Positions 61,000 to 64,000 of a DNA stretch of 64,000 nucleotides are shown here, piece by piece. Made by a program: the position numbers and the translations under genes. The stretch is from Liquidambar formosana. Taxonomy: Eukaryota > Streptophyta > Magnoliopsida > Saxifragales > Altingiaceae. The DNA lies in contig CM077824.1 in the NCBI GenBank assembly GCA_039720395.1, positions 28,520,586 through 28,584,585 on the forward strand, in the 5' to 3' direction. Below the pieces are notes generated by a model that worked only from the letters and a program-made list of their open reading frames with translations, was not told the DNA's origin and made no database searches. Positions within the stretch are counted from its first letter, which is position 1. Every line of letters begins with the position of its first letter.

Positions 61000-62053
61000 G
61001 GAGAAAGTCAGAGGCCATTGAGTCCATTTATATGTGAAGTAGATTTTACACATGTGACACATGATGCAGACCATGGCTATATGGGAACAGGGCCAGGTAT
61101 CGAGGTAATAAGCAAACAGTACACTCGAAAAAAAAAATTGGGGAAAGGACACAACAAGTCAACAAGATGTAGATTCTCTTTCCTCAAACTTCGAGTCTAT
61201 GCGTATAGGGTCTAAACGGAGTTATTTTGGGTATGGATTAGACTCGAGCCAAGATACATATGGCTATCAACAAAACTACCCCAATCCATATAACTATAAC
61301 ACTTACCCCTTAGGGGCATATCCATATTACTATGGGCAGTAATATCCATTTAGTGAATTATCTGGTTATATGCCCAATCTATATCCAATATATCCACCAG
61401 CACAATCATATCCACTAGCACAACCAACCCTTCCACCTCCATTCCCAACAATTTTGGAATCATCAGAATGGGAGTCAATTCAAAGAGAAGGACCTAAGAT
61501 TGGTGAATTACCGCAATTGGGAATCATGCAGCATGCTTCTCTAGAAGAATACAACCGTTATGTGGAAAATTTCCTCCTTAATAATGCTAATTTCATGACA
61601 TGTGCTAACTATTGTGCATTACCAATATGAAACCAAGGCATAACAGGGATAGGGATACAAATGACGATTTTGAGCCTCTTGGGAACTCCATGTGGTAATG
61701 ATTTTAGTGTATAACATTAATCTACTAATATATTGATATATTATTATGTAAATGATATATATTTACAAATTTTAATCTCATGTGACATTTAGATGTTGAA
61801 TTTGCTATAAATTTCTATTATTTATTTTCTCAAGTGTATCACATTGTTTATACCCTACACAACACATACTTGTCTTACACATTTAAATTGCAATATTTTG
61901 ATGCTAGATTGTGTATTAGAGTCTAAATCATTGTTTTTAGCCAAGAGTTTCAATAAAAATATCCGTGTTTAACTAATAATATCCATCATATCTACAAATT
62001 GTTATCGATATTTCCGTATTTTTGGACCATCGATATGGATATTTAAGACCTTG
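61000..62053 (+). other. 3' part of the hAT element, Tyr/Pro-rich frame remnant
   Basis: Broken frames around 61230-61630 are rich in Tyr, Pro, Ser and Gln (for example YPLAQPTLPPPFP), a low-complexity tail seen after the dimerisation domain in some hAT proteins. The remainder is AT-rich subterminal sequence with inverted ATCGATAT words. Confidence 0.45.
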
Positions 62054-62516
62054 CCAGTACTAGAGTAAAAGATATGTCCAATTTGGTCTTGAAACTCATC
62101 ATGAATCCCTGAAAATGCATAGGGGTCAATCCAAAAAAAGGAACATGGAAGTGATGTGAAAATCTATGTGACAAGGCTCTGAAGGTGGATAGGTATGATT
62201 CATTATTAGTGTTAAATGTCTAAATTTAAAATTTGTGGTTTTCACATAGTATATACTAGTAGTCAAGATCTATTCCAGATTGAGAATAGGGTCAATTTTT
62301 GCAATTTGTGCACACATTGAGATTTGTGCCATAGATTTTGGGGCATGATACTGAAAATTAGAATATTCTACCTTTTATTTAATAATAATTGTTAAATAAT
62401 ATTATCCAATTTAAAATACAAGTATGTTAAGATACACATGACTCCAAATATAGAAAATGCTAATTTATCCAATCCTATTTGAAAACTATGGTTAGGATCT
62501 AAAGGAAATCTGGAAG
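62054..62516. other. Spacer between hAT element and terminal gene
   Basis: It starts with the right 8-bp target duplication and perhaps 150 bp of the interrupted organelle-like block. The rest is presumably the 3' untranslated or downstream region of the minus-strand gene ending at 62517. No other gene. Confidence 0.45.
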
Positions 62517-63440
62517 TCAAGACAAAGATAGAGTGTTTTGTACCCACATAGTACAAAGAGCCAAAGTGATTGTAAGTGAAGGCCATATCTTGTTCATAAG
62601 CACGCTAGGAAGGTTCCCTCTTATGTCAGCAAACCCAGACTTGTGTGTATTGTCATTCCACTTAATTCTTCCAGGTTTCTTTATCTTCTTGATATTGGAA
62701 GAGCAACCTTCCTCACCCTTCTTCACCACTATGCCACTTGAAGAGAAGCAATCCATCACCTTCTCATTTTCCATATGTTCCCCAAGATAAGTGCAATATG
62801 TCAACAAAAGTGCAATGATACTGATTATGGTGCTTACTAATTGCCTCCAGGGCTTTCTAGATTTGGTGATTCCCAAAAACTTATCCCTTGAAAATGTCTT
62901 GATCTTGTGGAAGAGAGAACTACTATTACATCTCATTTGTGTTTCTGCTTTTGCTATTGATAAGGTATTAGCCACTGCTGGGTTTAGATGGACCTTAACC
63001 GTCTTCGAAGGCACTACTTGGTAGAAGAATGTCTCAGCTGCCTGGTGAGTCGAAACAAACATTCCGTGATTAACTTCAATTTTCTCGACAACTTCGAACG
63101 TGGGACTACTGGAAAAGTCATCCATGTCACCATCATCTAAGAAGTGCTCATTTGGGTCATCATTGATAAATCCAAATGGGAAGTCATTTAACTCCGTGTC
63201 ATTTAATGCGTCATAGTTGTTTTGATGATCGGTTTTGCCTGCAGTTAAACTTTTGTCAATGGAAAAATAAATAATAAAAAGAAAAAACACAAGAAGAATA
63301 GCCAAAATGGAAACATAAGAAGCAAGTTCGATATTTATACCCTGAACCTCACGCTCCTCCCTTCTCTGGAAACTTGAAATGTTCTCTATGGGTACAATCT
63401 TGTGTTCCTCCATAAAGCTCTGCAAAATACAAAGAAAGTT

Positions 63441-63486
<46 letters not shown>

Positions 63487-64000
63487 GATGTAAGAATTTT
63501 AAAATAGTGAATTTAAAATCTGATTTTGTTCAGTTCTTTGTAAGGTTGAGATATCTATATATGTATATATATCTATATATATATATATATATATATAAGA
63601 ATTTTAAAATAGTGAATTTAAAATCTGATTTTGTTCAGTCGATCTTCTTCTTCTTCTTCTTCCCTATTTATTTATTTATTTTTTTTTTGGGGGGGGGGGG
63701 GGGGGAGGTGTGGGTTTGTTCTGGTTGTTCATTCACTCTCTTAGGGTGTTTAATGTGCTTGCTACTTGGGTTTCTGTGCATCTATTTATCCTTAATTAAT
63801 AAAATTTCTTTTTGGCCAACCCAACCAAAAATAAAAAATACTCCAAAAAAAGGAAAAAAAAGAAAAAAGGCAAATCAATAGAAGCTAGTTATTATGAAAT
63901 GCCAAGTTTATGAAGTAACATAGAGTAACATACCTTCTCTAGGTCTTTATTTGACATTCCTACCCATCTCAAGTGCTCTATCACCCTGCTGTTCTTGAAC
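62517..64000 (-). CDS. 3' exons of a membrane-anchored protein gene, possibly NAC (NTL) type
   Basis: Exons on the minus strand: 63934-64000 (cut by the window edge), 63341-63419 and 62517-63238. The introns 63420-63933 and 63239-63340 are GT...AG with matching phases. The readable part starts FKNSRVIEHLRWVGMSNKDL, continues with KIVPIENISSFQRREE and an acidic stretch, then has FFYQVVPSKTVKVHLNP. It ends with two hydrophobic segments, STIISIIALLLTYCTYL and a C-terminal TITLALCTMWV, suggesting membrane anchorage. The layout recalls membrane-bound NAC transcription factors, from memory and not certain. The N-terminal domain that would decide lies outside the window. Confidence 0.7.
63420..63933. 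repeat. Repeat-rich intron of the terminal gene
   Basis: It contains (CA)n (about 63443-63472), (TA)n and a 40-bp-plus direct duplication starting AAGAATTTTAAAATAGTG at about 63491 and 63597. A G run sits near 63690. The last part (63715-63830) ends TTAATTAATAAAATTTC, reminiscent of a LINE 3' end. Confidence 0.6.

Larger units (their letters stand above)
56883..62053 (+). mobile_element. Full-length hAT element with decayed transposase
   Basis: Terminal inverted repeats CATGGTCTTAAATATT and (inverted) CAAGGTCTTAAATATC are flanked by a perfect 8-bp duplication, CCAGTACT, at 56875-56882 and 62054-62061. The subterminal regions are full of ATCGATAT-type palindromes (56910-57085 and 61960-62035). 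A transposase relic runs from about 58192 to 60997. 5171 bp. It was once autonomous and is now inactive. Confidence 0.9.

Noticed and set aside
63430..63473. N-terminal CVCVCV-rich start of the long minus-strand frame
   Set aside because: It is translation of a (CA)n microsatellite in an intron; a good AG acceptor at 63420-63421 starts the exon instead.

Overview
The window is nuclear DNA of a flowering plant, most likely a eudicot. It is AT-rich, its coding sequence is split by canonical GT...AG introns, and it is packed with plant transposable elements of several classes. I cannot name the species. There are no bacterial-style genes and no CRISPR array.

Layout. 1-6776: a 5'-truncated Sirevirus-type Ty1/copia element (broken pol, extra ORF after pol, PPT, 3' LTR). 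6777-14927: no genes; microsatellites, a foldback MITE and a degenerate repeat family present in both orientations. 14928-16878: a 1.95-kb non-autonomous LTR element on the minus strand with a tRNA-iMet primer site. 16993-25469: a segment bounded by CACTA-like ends. It holds minus-strand exons of a membrane-anchored ubiquitin-fold (MUB) gene and an inserted hAT-like element that carries another MITE. 25777-43513: the main finding, an apparently intact minus-strand gene of 11 coding exons (415 codons) with a signal peptide and one 14-nt micro-exon. Its introns hold two LINE relics, a solo LTR, a hAT MITE, a Mutator MITE, a MULE transposase fragment and other repeats, and no splice site is visibly broken. 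43926-46560: a LINE 3' end, simple repeats and a roughly 60-bp tandem repeat. 46561-52181: a full-length but internally deleted copia element with 5-bp target duplications, sitting inside that tandem repeat. 53090-62200: probable mitochondrial-derived DNA (tRNA-Phe remnant), split at 56883-62053 by a 5.2-kb hAT element with a decayed transposase and a perfect 8-bp target duplication. 62517-64000: the 3' exons of a minus-strand gene for a C-terminally membrane-anchored protein that runs off the window, possibly a membrane-bound NAC factor.

The genes do not form an operon or pathway; they are independent plant genes in a transposon-rich neighbourhood. The best-supported claims are those fixed by structure I could check base by base: exon phases, splice sites, paired LTRs, terminal inverted repeats and target-site duplications. 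Family names come from memory of protein families and were not searched.
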